From the NCBI RefSeq assembly GCF_001424165.1, contig NZ_LMOJ01000001.1, positions 1,112,139-1,176,138 of the forward strand: DNA of 64,000 nt. The letters are read 5' to 3'. A model generated the notes under the pieces. It did not search any database, was not told the origin of the DNA, and saw only the letters and a program-made list of their open reading frames with translations. Source of the DNA: Massilia sp. Leaf139. GTDB lineage: Bacteria > Pseudomonadota > Gammaproteobacteria > Burkholderiales > Burkholderiaceae_D. Made by a program: the position numbers and the translations under genes. Positions within the stretch are counted from its first letter, which is position 1; each line of letters begins with the position of its first letter. Shown in pieces: positions 18,953-27,763 of the stretch.

Positions 18953-19921
18953 TCAGCAGGCGTGGCCGGGCAGCAGCGCGTGGTCGACTTCCTGCAGCGC
19001 CAGGCGCGCCAGCGCGCGGATGCCCTCGTAGGATTTGGCGGCGGCGATGAAGCGCCCGTTGTGGCAGAAGGTGGCGTCCGGCACGCCGCTGGCGCGCGCC
19101 AGGTCGGCGTCGCGCAGGCCGGCCCAGGCTTCGGGCAGGTCGGCCCTGGCGTCGAAACTCTCGGCGCTGACCGGCACCGTATGGATCATGTAGCGCTGCT
19201 CGGCGATGCTGTGGCTGATCACGAAGAGCACCTTCGGCATCTCCTTGCGCACCACGGCCGTCCAGGGCAGGGCGCCGTTATCCAGGAACAGCACGCGGCC
19301 GCCCTCGAGCACCTCCGCTCCGCGCACCTGGGCCAAAGCCAGCAGGGCGCCGACGCGGTACTTGACGGCATTGATCATGATATCGGTGAGGAGCGCCATC
19401 GCCTTGCGGAACTGGCTCAGGCGGTAGGCGTCGGAGGCTTCGCCGTAGCCCAGGCGCTGCTCGTCCATCCAGTTCGGATTGAAACCCGAGACCACCGCCG
19501 ACAGGCCATAGCCGCCGGGCGCGTTCTTGGCCGCGCCGACATCCGACAGATCCAGGTACTGGACGATGTCGGCGTCGATCGCATACGCCATCTGCTGGGC
19601 CGCATCCGGCGACAGGGTGTGGCCGGCGTGTTCCAGAGCCAGCGCCGCGACGCAGCGCGCGCCGTATTCGCGCCAGACCAGACCTGCGCTGGCGTAGGGC
19701 ACGCCGCTCTGGCGCGCCGTATCGAAACCCTTCTGATGGTGGTCGAAGCGGCCCGTGCTCGGGTCGTGGATGCCGCCGACGTCGATGGCGAAGTCGGCCG
19801 CCTCGATGGTAGCCGTGTCGCGCGTGCGCACCAGGTGGCTGTCCGGGTACAGGATGAAGAGGACGGCCACCGCCCATGCGTCGTCCGCGTGAAACTTGCC
19901 GCTATGTGTTACCACTACCAT
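18953..19921 (-). CDS. MYG1 family protein (DHH-like putative exonuclease)
   Basis: 322 residues of the UPF0160/MYG1 family, known from eukaryotes as a nuclease and scattered in bacteria. Motifs: VTHSGKFHADDAWAVAVL at the N-terminus, the DHH-like metal motif DPSTGRFDHHQKGF, and YAIDADIVQYLD. The C-terminal GVPDATFCHNGRFIAAAKSYEG is the standard ending. The ATG at 19921 is chosen because GGGAG precedes it and it starts directly at the family N-terminus (MVVVTHSGK); the frame extends 20 codons upstream. Nuclease activity is inferred from the family. Confidence 0.88.
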   Translation of the reverse strand: MVVVTHSGKFHADDAWAVAVLFILYPDSHLVRTRDTATIEAADFAIDVGGIHDPSTGRFDHHQKGFDTARQSGVPYASAGLVWREYGARCVAALALEHAGHTLSPDAAQQMAYAIDADIVQYLDLSDVGAAKNAPGGYGLSAVVSGFNPNWMDEQRLGYGEASDAYRLSQFRKAMALLTDIMINAVKYRVGALLALAQVRGAEVLEGGRVLFLDNGALPWTAVVRKEMPKVLFVISHSIAEQRYMIHTVPVSAESFDARADLPEAWAGLRDADLARASGVPDATFCHNGRFIAAAKSYEGIRALARLALQEVDHALLPGHAC

Positions 19922-20036
19922 GCTGAACTCCCGTGCCTGTTCCGTTTGAAGCCGCCCGGCCGGCGTCGCGCCGGCGGACAAGAAGCACAGATGATACCGG
20001 TTCAGGCTTCGGCGCGTGCGCGCGTGCGGCCGAGGC

Positions 20037-20996
20037 TCAGCCGGCGGCCCGCTCCGGCGCGGCGAATTGCGCGCAGCGCGAAACGAAGTCGGCCACCGCC
20101 TGCGGCTGGGTCACCGGCAGCATGTGGCCGCCCTCGACCAGTTCCAGGCGCAGCCCCGGCACCTTGTCGGCCAGGGCCTGGCCGTGCTCTTCCCAGGCCA
20201 GGATGGCGTCGCCGCGGCCATACAGCACGCCCGTCGGCACGGCCAGCTGGCCGTAGCGATCCACCAGGCGCGGCATGTGGGCGGGCAGGGCCTGCATGTC
20301 GCTGGAGGCGGCCAGGAACTGGCGCGGACGCAGGCTGAGCATGCCGCCGCCTTTGACGGGAAAATCGCGCGGCACGCTTTCGGGGGCGAACACCGTGGCC
20401 AGCACCTTCTTGCCCCCGGCGATCGCGCCCGGCGTGGCCAGCGTCCAGGCGAACAGGGTACGCAGCCAGGGCGAGCCGATTGCCAGCGCGCGGAACACCT
20501 CGGGCGGCGCGCTCTGCACATGGGTCAGCGGCGCGATCAGGGCCAGCGCCCCGACCTTGTCGGGATGCTCGAGCGCGAGGGTGAGCGCGACCGCGCCGCC
20601 CAGCGAATGCCCGGCCACGGTCGGGCGCTCCAGGCCCAGGGAGCCGATCAGCGCTGCCAGCGCGGCCGCCTGGGTCGAGAGATCGGCCGGCGTGCCGGGG
20701 ACGCGCTCGGACCAGCCGGAGCCGGGCCGGTCGACCGCGATGACCCGGTGATTGCGCGCCAGCGTTTCGAATACGCCGTAGTCGAAGTGGGCCGACTGGC
20801 CGCCGAGACCGTGCACCAGCAGGATCGCCGGGCCGACGCCGGCCTCGCGGATATGCAGGCGCGCGCCGGGCACGTCCACGAACCACCCCCGGGCCGGCAG
20901 GAAGGCTTCGATGCGGCGCGCGGTGCGGCCGGTGAACCAGGCCAGGACAATGAAGACGAGGACGAACAGCGCGAGTACGAGGAACAGGATTTTCAT
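20037..20996 (-). CDS. Alpha/beta hydrolase with N-terminal membrane anchor
   Basis: 319 residues. A very hydrophobic N-terminus (FLVLALFVLVFIVLAWF) is followed by the alpha/beta hydrolase core: oxyanion HGLGGQSAHFDY, nucleophile elbow GHSLGG, acid in YGRGDAILAW and histidine in EGGHMLP. All triad positions are filled. It is the third gene of the monooxygenase-SDR-hydrolase operon; its start overlaps the SDR stop by 4 bases. In such sets the hydrolase would open an ester or lactone made by a Baeyer-Villiger oxygenase. The substrate is not known. Confidence 0.88.
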   Translation of the reverse strand: MKILFLVLALFVLVFIVLAWFTGRTARRIEAFLPARGWFVDVPGARLHIREAGVGPAILLVHGLGGQSAHFDYGVFETLARNHRVIAVDRPGSGWSERVPGTPADLSTQAAALAALIGSLGLERPTVAGHSLGGAVALTLALEHPDKVGALALIAPLTHVQSAPPEVFRALAIGSPWLRTLFAWTLATPGAIAGGKKVLATVFAPESVPRDFPVKGGGMLSLRPRQFLAASSDMQALPAHMPRLVDRYGQLAVPTGVLYGRGDAILAWEEHGQALADKVPGLRLELVEGGHMLPVTQPQAVADFVSRCAQFAAPERAAG

Positions 20997-21802
20997 CGGG
21001 CGGTCGCTTTCTTGAGGATACGCCAGTAATTAACAGGGGAAATGCGTTCGAGGAGCGAGACCACCTTGGCGTCGCTCCCGACCAGGATGCGCGACTGGCG
21101 CCGCTCGATGCCGCGCGCGATGATCTCGCCGGCGGCTTCGGGCGCGAGACGCAGCAGCTTCTCCGCGATCTTGCGCCCGCGCGCGATCTCGTCCGGCGGG
21201 GTGTCGGCGGGCACGCGGGCGTTGCGGGCGATGGAAGTCGCCACGCCGCCCGGATGCACCACGCTCACGCCGACGGTGCTGCCTTCGAGCTCGTGGCGCA
21301 GCGCGTTGGAAAAGCCGCGCACCGCGAACTTGCTGGCCGAGTAGGCCGCCTGCCCCGGCGGCGAGACGATGCCGTAGATGCTCGAGACGTTGACGATGCG
21401 CGCCTCGTCGCTCGCGCGCAGCAGCGGCAGGAAGGCGCGCGTCATGCGCACCACGCCGTTGAAATTGATGTCGATGAGCCAGTCGAAATCGTCCTCGCTC
21501 ACCTGTTCGAAGGTGCCGCCCAGGGCCACGCCCGCATTGTTGACCAGCAGGTCGACCCGGCCGTGGGCGTCGAGCACCTGGGCCGGCAGCGCGCGCACGG
21601 CGGCGCGGTCGGCCACGTCCAGCGCGTGGGTGGAGACGCGCACGCCGAGGTTGGCCAGCTGCGCGGCGGTTTCCTTCAGGCCGGCGGCGTCGATGTCGGC
21701 CAGGGCCAGGTGGCAGGAGCGGCGCGCCAGCGCCAGCGCGGTGGCGCGGCCGATGCCGCTGCCGGCACCGGTGATGACGGCGACCCGGTTCGATACGTTC
21801 AT
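20993..21802 (-). CDS. Short-chain dehydrogenase/reductase
   Basis: 269 residues of a classical SDR. Cofactor motif TGAGSGIGRA, structural NNAGVA, catalytic serine in NVSSIYG and catalytic YSASK are all present. Asp after the second strand (LADIDAAG) suggests NAD(H) preference. The ATG at 21802 overlaps the monooxygenase stop by 4 bases (ATGA), and the frame upstream of it is only the antisense-like continuation within the monooxygenase gene. It probably oxidises an alcohol to the ketone that the partner flavoprotein uses, or the reverse; this is inferred from operon structure. Confidence 0.92.
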   Translation of the reverse strand: MNVSNRVAVITGAGSGIGRATALALARRSCHLALADIDAAGLKETAAQLANLGVRVSTHALDVADRAAVRALPAQVLDAHGRVDLLVNNAGVALGGTFEQVSEDDFDWLIDINFNGVVRMTRAFLPLLRASDEARIVNVSSIYGIVSPPGQAAYSASKFAVRGFSNALRHELEGSTVGVSVVHPGGVATSIARNARVPADTPPDEIARGRKIAEKLLRLAPEAAGEIIARGIERRQSRILVGSDAKVVSLLERISPVNYWRILKKATAR

Positions 21803-23292
21803 GGTAGCTGTCCTTTCGGCCCGAAGCGCATCACGCCGTCGGCGATGCGGCCGAAGCGGATGGTGAACATGTCCTGTAAATAGTTTTGGTAGACCTGCCA
21901 GGGGCGGCGCGATCCCTGCTTCGGCAGCAGGGCCTGGGCGCGCTGCACGTAGCCGGAGGTGAAGCTGAGGAAGGGCTCGTCCGCCACGCCCGGGTCGCGC
22001 CGTACCACGGCGATCGCCTGGCCGCTGCGGTCCATGTGCTGCAGCAGGCGGCACACCCAGCCCGCCGTCAGGTCGGCTTTCAACGTCCAGGAGGCGTTGG
22101 TGTAGCCGAAGGTCATGACGCTGTTGGGCATCTCGCTCAGCATCATGCCCTTGTAAGCCATGTGCTCGCTCGGCGCGTAGGGCTGGCCGTCGACCTCGAT
22201 GCGGGCGCCGCCCAGCACCGAGAGCGACAGGCCGGTGGCCATGACGACGACGTCCGCTTCCAGCTCGCGTCCCGAGCGCAGCACGATGCCGCGTTCCGTG
22301 AAGTGCGCGATATGGTCGGTGACGACTTCCGCCTGGCCCTTCGTCAGGGCGCGGAACAGGTCGCCGTCGGGCACGACGCAGACGCGCTGGTCCCAGGGCT
22401 TGTAGTCGGGCGTGAAATGGGCGACGTCGACGTTCGGGCCGAGCTGGTGCTTCGCCATCTCGACGATCTTGCGCTTGGCTAGTTCCGGCTTGCCGCGCGC
22501 GACGCGGTAGAGCAGCATCGATTCGGTGATCACGCGCCAGCGCGTGGCCCAGTAGGCCAGGCCCGCCGGCAGGCGCTTCTGCAGGCGCCGCGCGAAGCGG
22601 TATTCGGAGGGACGCGAGACCACATAGGTGGGCGAGCGCTGCAGCATGGTCACGTGGGCGGCCGTCTGCGCCATGGCCGGTACCAGGGTGACGGCGGTGG
22701 CGCCGCTGCCGATCACGACCACGCGCTTGCCGGCGTAGTCCAGATCCTGGGGCCAGAACTGGGGCTGGACGATGCGCCCGGCAAAGGCGTCCTCGCCCTC
22801 GAAGCGCGGCCGGTAGGCATGGTCGTAGCTGTAGTAGCCACTGCACATGTGCAGGAAGCGCGTGCGCACGGTGCGCAGCGTACGCTCGTCTCCGGTCTCC
22901 GCTTCGATCGTCCACAGCGCGTCCGCGCTCGACCAGGACGCGCGCACCACCTTGTGATTGAAGCGGATGTGGCGCTCGATCCCGTGGCTGCGCGCGGTGT
23001 CCTCGATATAGGCGCGGATGTCGGGCCCGTCTGCGATGGCCTTGGCCGCCAGCCAGGGCTTGAAGCCGTAGCCGAGCGTGTACATGTCGGAGTCCGAGCG
23101 CACGCCGGGATAGCGGAACAAGTCCCAGGTGCCGCCGATGGCGGCGCGCGCCTCGAGGATGGCGTAGCGCTTGCCGGGACAGCGCCGCTGCAGCATGGCG
23201 GCCGCGCCGATGCCGGACAGGCCGGCGCCGACGATCAGCACGTCCAGGATCTCGTCGCCGTCGCCGAGGCTGGAGGATGAAGGGGTATGCAT
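21799..23292 (-). CDS. Flavin-containing monooxygenase (Baeyer-Villiger type) with altered fingerprint
   Basis: 497-residue FAD/NADPH class B monooxygenase. FAD-binding VGAGLSGIG (near residues 21-29), GGTWDLFRYPGVRSDSD, and a second nucleotide site VIGSGATAVTL are all present, and the ATG loop of the C-terminal part is seen (VVMATGLSLS). The Baeyer-Villiger fingerprint FxGxxxHxxxW reads FAGRIVQPQFW, with Gln176 (codon CAG at 22767-22765) in place of the histidine. Related proteins oxygenate ketones or heteroatoms. The ATG at 23292 gives a normal N-terminus; the frame upstream runs through the divergent TetR gene and is not coding. First gene of a three-gene overlapping operon with a palindromic operator upstream. 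Confidence 0.9.
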   Translation of the reverse strand: MHTPSSSSLGDGDEILDVLIVGAGLSGIGAAAMLQRRCPGKRYAILEARAAIGGTWDLFRYPGVRSDSDMYTLGYGFKPWLAAKAIADGPDIRAYIEDTARSHGIERHIRFNHKVVRASWSSADALWTIEAETGDERTLRTVRTRFLHMCSGYYSYDHAYRPRFEGEDAFAGRIVQPQFWPQDLDYAGKRVVVIGSGATAVTLVPAMAQTAAHVTMLQRSPTYVVSRPSEYRFARRLQKRLPAGLAYWATRWRVITESMLLYRVARGKPELAKRKIVEMAKHQLGPNVDVAHFTPDYKPWDQRVCVVPDGDLFRALTKGQAEVVTDHIAHFTERGIVLRSGRELEADVVVMATGLSLSVLGGARIEVDGQPYAPSEHMAYKGMMLSEMPNSVMTFGYTNASWTLKADLTAGWVCRLLQHMDRSGQAIAVVRRDPGVADEPFLSFTSGYVQRAQALLPKQGSRRPWQVYQNYLQDMFTIRFGRIADGVMRFGPKGQLP

Positions 23293-23331
23293 GTGTCTCG
23301 CACTGTTATTCTGATAATTGACACTGTATGT

Positions 23332-23350
23332 TGTCACATTCTTTGTGACA
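23332..23350. promoter_or_regulatory. Operator palindrome between divergent monooxygenase and TetR genes
   Basis: TGTCACATTCTTTGTGACA: perfect 7-base arms around a 5-base centre. It overlaps both candidate promoters: minus strand TTGTCA (23351-23346), 17 bases, TACAGT (23328-23323) for the monooxygenase; plus strand TTGTCA (23331-23336), 17 bases, AAATAT (23354-23359) for tetR. A second inverted pair, ATTCTGA (23308-23314) and TCAGAAT (23361-23367), brackets it. The likely ligand is the TetR protein encoded next door. Confidence 0.75.
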
Positions 23351-23373
23351 AGTAAATATGTCAGAATAGCGGC

Positions 23374-24000
23374 ATGAACACCGAACCGACCGCCTCCCGC
23401 GCCTACCGCGGCGCCTCTCCCGAGCAGCGCCGCGCCGAGCGCCGCGCCAAGCTGATTGCCGCGGCGATCGCCGTGTATGGCGAGCGCGGCTACCGCCAGG
23501 CCACCGTCAAGGCCGTGTGCGAGGCGGCCGGGCTCACCGAACGCTATTTCTATGAGTCCTTCGAGAACAGCGAAGAACTGCTCGTCACCTCCTTCAATGC
23601 GGTCACCTACGCGGTCTTCGGCGAGATCACGGCGGCGGCGGCCGGCGCCGGGCGCGGCCGTATCGCGCGCGCCCGCGCCATGCTGGACGCCTATTTCAGC
23701 GCCCTCCAGCGCGACCCGGCCTCGGCGCGCGTCTACCTGGTCGAGATCCGCGGCGTCAGCCGCGAAGTCGACAAGGCCTTCGACGCCGCCCTGCAGGCCA
23801 TCGGCGCCGAGGTGGCGCGCCAGATCGCCCCGAAAGAGGCAGCGCCGGACGAATTGCTCCAGGCCGGCATCGTCGGCGGCGTGATGCATATCGCGCTGCG
23901 CTGGATCGGCAACGGCTACCAGCCGCCGCTGAGCGAGGTGACCGACGCCGCGCTGCGGCTCGGCATGGTCTTGGCGCAGCCCGTGCGCGCGCGCGCCTGA
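23374..24000 (+). CDS. TetR family transcriptional regulator
   Basis: 208 residues. The N-terminal helix-turn-helix domain reads RRAKLIAAAIAVYGERGYRQATVKAVCEAAGLTERYFYESFENSEEL, the standard TetR recognition pattern with YFYE. The C-terminal ligand domain (about 70-208) is diverse. Transcribed divergently from the monooxygenase operon with an 81-base gap containing a perfect palindrome, so it most likely represses that operon and itself until a substrate-like ligand binds. It ends 8 bases before a kinase gene on the same strand, but that pairing may be accidental. Confidence 0.92.
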   Translation: MNTEPTASRAYRGASPEQRRAERRAKLIAAAIAVYGERGYRQATVKAVCEAAGLTERYFYESFENSEELLVTSFNAVTYAVFGEITAAAAGAGRGRIARARAMLDAYFSALQRDPASARVYLVEIRGVSREVDKAFDAALQAIGAEVARQIAPKEAAPDELLQAGIVGGVMHIALRWIGNGYQPPLSEVTDAALRLGMVLAQPVRARA

Positions 24001-24008
24001 GGCGATCC

Positions 24009-26300
24009 GTGCGCATCGGACTTCGATCACTCCTGCCGCGCGGGCTGCGCGCGCGGCTGGCCCTGGCCTTTTCGCTGCTGTCGGTGATCCTGACCCTGGC
24101 CCTGCTCGGCCTGGTCGAGCGGCGCGCCGTCGGCCGGCTCGAGAACCAGATCGGCGAAGGCCTGGCGGATCTCGCGTTCCAGACATCCGACAAGCTCGAG
24201 CGCGGCATGTTCGAACGCTACCGCGAGGTCGAGCTGATCGCCGGCCGGATCGCGCCCGGCGACGCGGCGCAGGACGCCGCACGCATGGCGGCCATGCTGC
24301 GGCGGGTGCAGGACAGCTACGCCTATTACGAATGGATCGGCATGGTGGGCGTGGACGGCAAGGTGAAGGCGGCCGGCAACGGCCTGCTGGTCGGCGTCGA
24401 CGTCTCGAGGCGCGATTGGTTCCGCCAGGGTCTCGAGGGCGGCTTCGTGGGCGACGTGCACGACGCGGTACTGCTCGCCAAGCTATTGCCGCCCCAATCC
24501 GAACCGCGCCGTTTCGTCGACGTCGCCTTTCCCTATGCCGATGCCGAAGGCCGGGTGCAGGGCGTGCTCGGCGCCCACCTGTCCTGGAACTGGGCGCGCG
24601 ACGTCGAGCGCTCGGTGGTCGGCTCGGCGGCGCGTACCAGCCCCGTGCAGGCGCTGATCCTGAACGGCGAAGGGCGGGTGCTGCTCGGGCCGCCGGATCT
24701 AGCCGACAAGGTGCTCGCCCTCGAGAGCCTGCGCCGTGCGCGCACCGCCCGCCGCGGCGGCCACCTGGTGGAAGCCTGGCCGGATGGCCGCACGTACGTG
24801 GTCGGCTACCAGCAGGGCAGTGGACACGGCAATTATCCTGGCCTGGGCTGGACGGTGCTGGTGCGCCAGGACGTGAGCCAGGCCTATGCGCCGGTGCGCG
24901 ACATGCGCGCCCAGGTGCTGTGGAGCGGCGCGGCGCTGGCCCTGCTGTTCTCGATCGTCGGCGTGTGGGTGGCGCGCAGCATCACGCGGCCGCTGGCGCG
25001 CCTGGCCGGCGCCGCCACGCGCCTGCGCCAGGGCGGCATCGAGACCATCGATGCGCGTGCCGACGACTACGCCGAAGTGCGCGCGCTCGGCCGTGCGCTC
25101 AACGCGCTGGTGACCGACCTGGAGGCGCGCCGCGAACAGCTCGAGCGCCTGAACGGCAGCCTGGAGCAGGTTGTCGAGGCGCGCACAGTGGAACTGCGAC
25201 GCGCACTGGCCGGCGTGCAGGCCAGCGAAGCGCGCATCCGCGCCATCGTCGAGACGGCGCAGGACGCCTTCATCGGCGTCGACATGACGGGCCGCATCCT
25301 CGACTGGAACCGCCAGGCCGAGCTGCTGCTGGGCTGGCGGCGCGAGGAGGCGGTCGGCCAGATCCTGTCCGACCTGATCCTGCCGGCCGAGCTGCGCGCG
25401 GCCGCGGGCGGCGCGTTGGCCGATTTCGCGGGCGGCGCGCGCCGCCGCCTCGACCATCTGAACCAGCGTGTGGAACGCGTGGTGACGGACCGCCACGGCG
25501 CCGAGATCCCGGTCGAAATGAGTACCGGCCTGACCGGCGAGGGCGACAGCGCGGTGTTCAGCATCTTCCTGCGCGATATCACCGAAAGGAAGCGCATCGA
25601 GGCGATGAAGAACGAGTTCGTCGGCACCGTCTCGCACGAATTGCGCACGCCCCTGACCTCGATCCGCGCTTCGCTGGCGCTGCTGGCCGATGGCGCGCTC
25701 GGGGCCTTGCCGCCGGACGTGCTGGAACTGATCGAGATCTCGAACAACAACTGCATGCGCCTGAACCGCCTGGTCGACGACATGCTCGACATCCAGAAGA
25801 TCGAGGCCGGCATGATGTCCTTCGCGCCCGTGCTGCAGCCGCTCTTGCCGCTGGCGCGCGAAGCGGTGCGCACGATGCGCGGCATGGCCGGCGCCGCCGG
25901 CGTGTGCCTGGTACTGGAAGGCGAAACGGCGGGCGAGGGGCCAACGGCCGCCTTCGACTACGACCGCATGACCCAGGTGCTGGTCAACCTGCTGTCGAAC
26001 GCGATCCGTGTGGCGCCGGGCGGGACGCAAGTCGTCTTGAGGGTCGCGGCCGATGGCGAGGGCGCCAACCTGGCGGTGGCCGACAGCGGGCCGGGCATCG
26101 CGCCGGCGCTGCGCGAGCGCGTGTTCCAGCCATTCGTGCAGATCGGCGATGCCGGCAGCGCCCCCAAGGGCGGCACGGGGCTCGGCCTGGCGATCTGCAA
26201 GCGCATCGTCGAGGAGCATGGCGGAACGATCACGATCGGCGACGCGCCGGGCGGCGGCGCGCTGTTCTGCGTCAGGCTGCCGGCGCGGATGCCGGCGTAG
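24009..26300 (+). CDS. Membrane sensor histidine kinase (Cache-HAMP-PAS-HisKA-HATPase)
   Basis: 763 residues. N-terminal membrane helix (about 15-37), a periplasmic Cache-like sensor (about 40-290, with DVSRRDWFRQGL and DVAFPYADAEGRVQGVLGAHL), a second helix (about 298-320), HAMP, coiled coil (EQLERLNGSLEQVVEARTVEL), PAS (about 405-530), HisKA with phospho-accepting histidine in VSHELRTPLTSI, and an HATPase domain with N (NLLSNAIRV), G1 (DSGPGIAP) and G2 (GTGLGLAI) boxes. It starts at GTG 24009. No receiver gene is on its strand; its likely partner may be the convergent stand-alone receiver next door, but that is a guess. It ends 4 bases from that gene. Confidence 0.92.
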   Translation: MRIGLRSLLPRGLRARLALAFSLLSVILTLALLGLVERRAVGRLENQIGEGLADLAFQTSDKLERGMFERYREVELIAGRIAPGDAAQDAARMAAMLRRVQDSYAYYEWIGMVGVDGKVKAAGNGLLVGVDVSRRDWFRQGLEGGFVGDVHDAVLLAKLLPPQSEPRRFVDVAFPYADAEGRVQGVLGAHLSWNWARDVERSVVGSAARTSPVQALILNGEGRVLLGPPDLADKVLALESLRRARTARRGGHLVEAWPDGRTYVVGYQQGSGHGNYPGLGWTVLVRQDVSQAYAPVRDMRAQVLWSGAALALLFSIVGVWVARSITRPLARLAGAATRLRQGGIETIDARADDYAEVRALGRALNALVTDLEARREQLERLNGSLEQVVEARTVELRRALAGVQASEARIRAIVETAQDAFIGVDMTGRILDWNRQAELLLGWRREEAVGQILSDLILPAELRAAAGGALADFAGGARRRLDHLNQRVERVVTDRHGAEIPVEMSTGLTGEGDSAVFSIFLRDITERKRIEAMKNEFVGTVSHELRTPLTSIRASLALLADGALGALPPDVLELIEISNNNCMRLNRLVDDMLDIQKIEAGMMSFAPVLQPLLPLAREAVRTMRGMAGAAGVCLVLEGETAGEGPTAAFDYDRMTQVLVNLLSNAIRVAPGGTQVVLRVAADGEGANLAVADSGPGIAPALRERVFQPFVQIGDAGSAPKGGTGLGLAICKRIVEEHGGTITIGDAPGGGALFCVRLPARMPA

Positions 26301-26304
26301 GGCA

Positions 26305-26667
26305 TCAGGCCATCAGTTCCGCGGCTGCCGCCAGCAGGTCGCGCGGACTGAAGGGCTTGACCATGTAGCGGTCGGCGCCCGCGGCCATGCCGGCGGCGAC
26401 GTCGGCGTCCTGGCCGTAGGCCGAGAGCAGCAGGATGCGGATGGCGCTGGTGGCCGGGTCAGCCTTCAGCGCGCGGCACAGTTCCAGGCCGCTCTCGATC
26501 CCGAGCGAGACATCGAGCACCATCAGGCGCGGCGGATCGTCGCGCACGAAAGCCATCGCCTCGGCGACGGTGCCGGCCGTCTCCACCCGTCCCAGGGTGA
26601 TCAGGCTGAGGCGGATCAGCAGCCGCAGTTCGCGCTGATCGTCGACGACGAGGATGAAGTTACCCAT
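26305..26667 (-). CDS. Stand-alone response regulator receiver
   Basis: 120 residues, a single receiver domain with no output domain. Acidic pair in VVDDQRE, phospho-acceptor aspartate in VLDVSLG, threonine/serine position in LLSAYG and lysine in VKPFSPR are intact. It would act like CheY/DivK types, through protein contacts or phosphate relay. Last gene of a four-gene signalling operon; its start overlaps the end of the PAS kinase gene by 8 bases, which supports co-translation with that kinase. Confidence 0.92.
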   Translation of the reverse strand: MGNFILVVDDQRELRLLIRLSLITLGRVETAGTVAEAMAFVRDDPPRLMVLDVSLGIESGLELCRALKADPATSAIRILLLSAYGQDADVAAGMAAGADRYMVKPFSPRDLLAAAAELMA

Positions 26668-27754
26668 GCCGGTCTCCCGATTCGGCTTGCGCCGCCGGCA
26701 GGCGGATCGTCAGCGTCGTGCCGGCGTCCGGCGCCGAACGGACAGCGACGGCGGCGCCGTGGACATCCATGATTTCCTTGAAGATGGCCATGCCCAGGCC
26801 GGTGCCGTCCTCCTGCGCCTGCGGCCCGCGGTGGAAGGGCTCGAACAGGCGTTCCCGCTGTTCGGGCGTCATGCCGGCGCCGGCATCGGCCACTTCCAGC
26901 AGCACAAGCGAGCCATCGGGCGCGGCGCTCGCATGCACCCGCACCGGGGTCTCGGGCGCCGAATAGCGTAGGGCGTTGTCGAGCGCATTCGCCAGGGCCA
27001 GGGCCAGCCGGTGCGGGTCGGCCGCCAGCGGGGGCAGGCCGGGGGCCAGATCGATCTGCACGCGCGCCTGCGCGTCGGGCAGCTTGACGGCGGCGAGCGC
27101 CTGCACCAGCACGCCGTCCAGCGGCGTGGCGGCCAGGCGCAGCGCGGCACGCCCTCCCGCCTCGATGCGGGCCAGGTCGAACACCTGGTTCATCACGGTG
27201 GCCATGCGCTGCCCCTGGGCGTGGATGATCTCGAGCAGCTCGCGCGCCTCGCCTGGGGCGAACTCGCGCTTGATCAGCAGTTCGGAAAAGCCGAGGATGC
27301 TCGCCAGCGGGGTGCGCAGTTCGTGCGCGGCCTGGGTGAAGGTTTTGTGGCGGCGCTCGCCGGCGGCGCGCACGCGCCAGGCCTGCTCGGCGTCCGGCGC
27401 GCTGTCGCGCACGGTGAGGACGGTGCGGCGCGCGCCGTGTGCGCCATGCAGGCGCGCGTTGGCGTGCATCGGCCGGGTGGCGCCGTCCGCGCCGCGGCCG
27501 GTGAGCTGAAGAGAAAGCGGCGCATCCGCGCCCTGGCCGCTCAGCGCGGCGCCGACGGCTTCCACGAAGAGGGTGCCGACGCCGCGCCCGGCGAGCTGCC
27601 CGGGTTCGCGGCCGAACAACAGGCCGGCGGCCGGATTGGCCGCGACGATCCGCAGATCGCCGTCGAGCAGCAGGACACCCTCGGGCAGCTGCGCGAGCAG
27701 CGCCGTCAGCCAGGCGTCACTGTCGCCGAGGGGAGGGCGGGTCGCTGCGGACAT
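26660..27754 (-). CDS. Cytosolic PAS sensor histidine kinase
   Basis: 364 residues without membrane segments. N-terminal PAS domain (about 12-125, LLDGDLRIVAANPAAGLLFG), HisKA with phospho-accepting histidine in AAHELRTPLASI (about residue 143), and HATPase with LANALDNALRYS (N box), DAGAGMTPE (G1) and GTGLGMAI (G2). It lies 9 bases after the HTH-receiver gene and overlaps the stand-alone receiver gene by 8 bases. The PAS domain probably senses an internal cue. Confidence 0.92.
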   Translation of the reverse strand: MSAATRPPLGDSDAWLTALLAQLPEGVLLLDGDLRIVAANPAAGLLFGREPGQLAGRGVGTLFVEAVGAALSGQGADAPLSLQLTGRGADGATRPMHANARLHGAHGARRTVLTVRDSAPDAEQAWRVRAAGERRHKTFTQAAHELRTPLASILGFSELLIKREFAPGEARELLEIIHAQGQRMATVMNQVFDLARIEAGGRAALRLAATPLDGVLVQALAAVKLPDAQARVQIDLAPGLPPLAADPHRLALALANALDNALRYSAPETPVRVHASAAPDGSLVLLEVADAGAGMTPEQRERLFEPFHRGPQAQEDGTGLGMAIFKEIMDVHGAAVAVRSAPDAGTTLTIRLPAAQAESGDRHG

Positions 27755-27763
27755 CGACGCGCC

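Noticed and set aside
17945..20338. 797-codon plus-strand frame across the metallophosphoesterase and MYG1 genes
   Set aside because: It spans two real minus-strand genes with full motif sets and shows His/Arg/Gln-biased shadow composition.
21803..22915. Upstream extension of the SDR frame
   Set aside because: This part overlaps the monooxygenase gene in another frame on the same strand; the SDR Rossmann motif starts just after the ATG at 21802.
23293..24282. Upstream extension of the monooxygenase frame
   Set aside because: It runs antisense through the TetR gene and across the operator; the flavoprotein begins at 23292.
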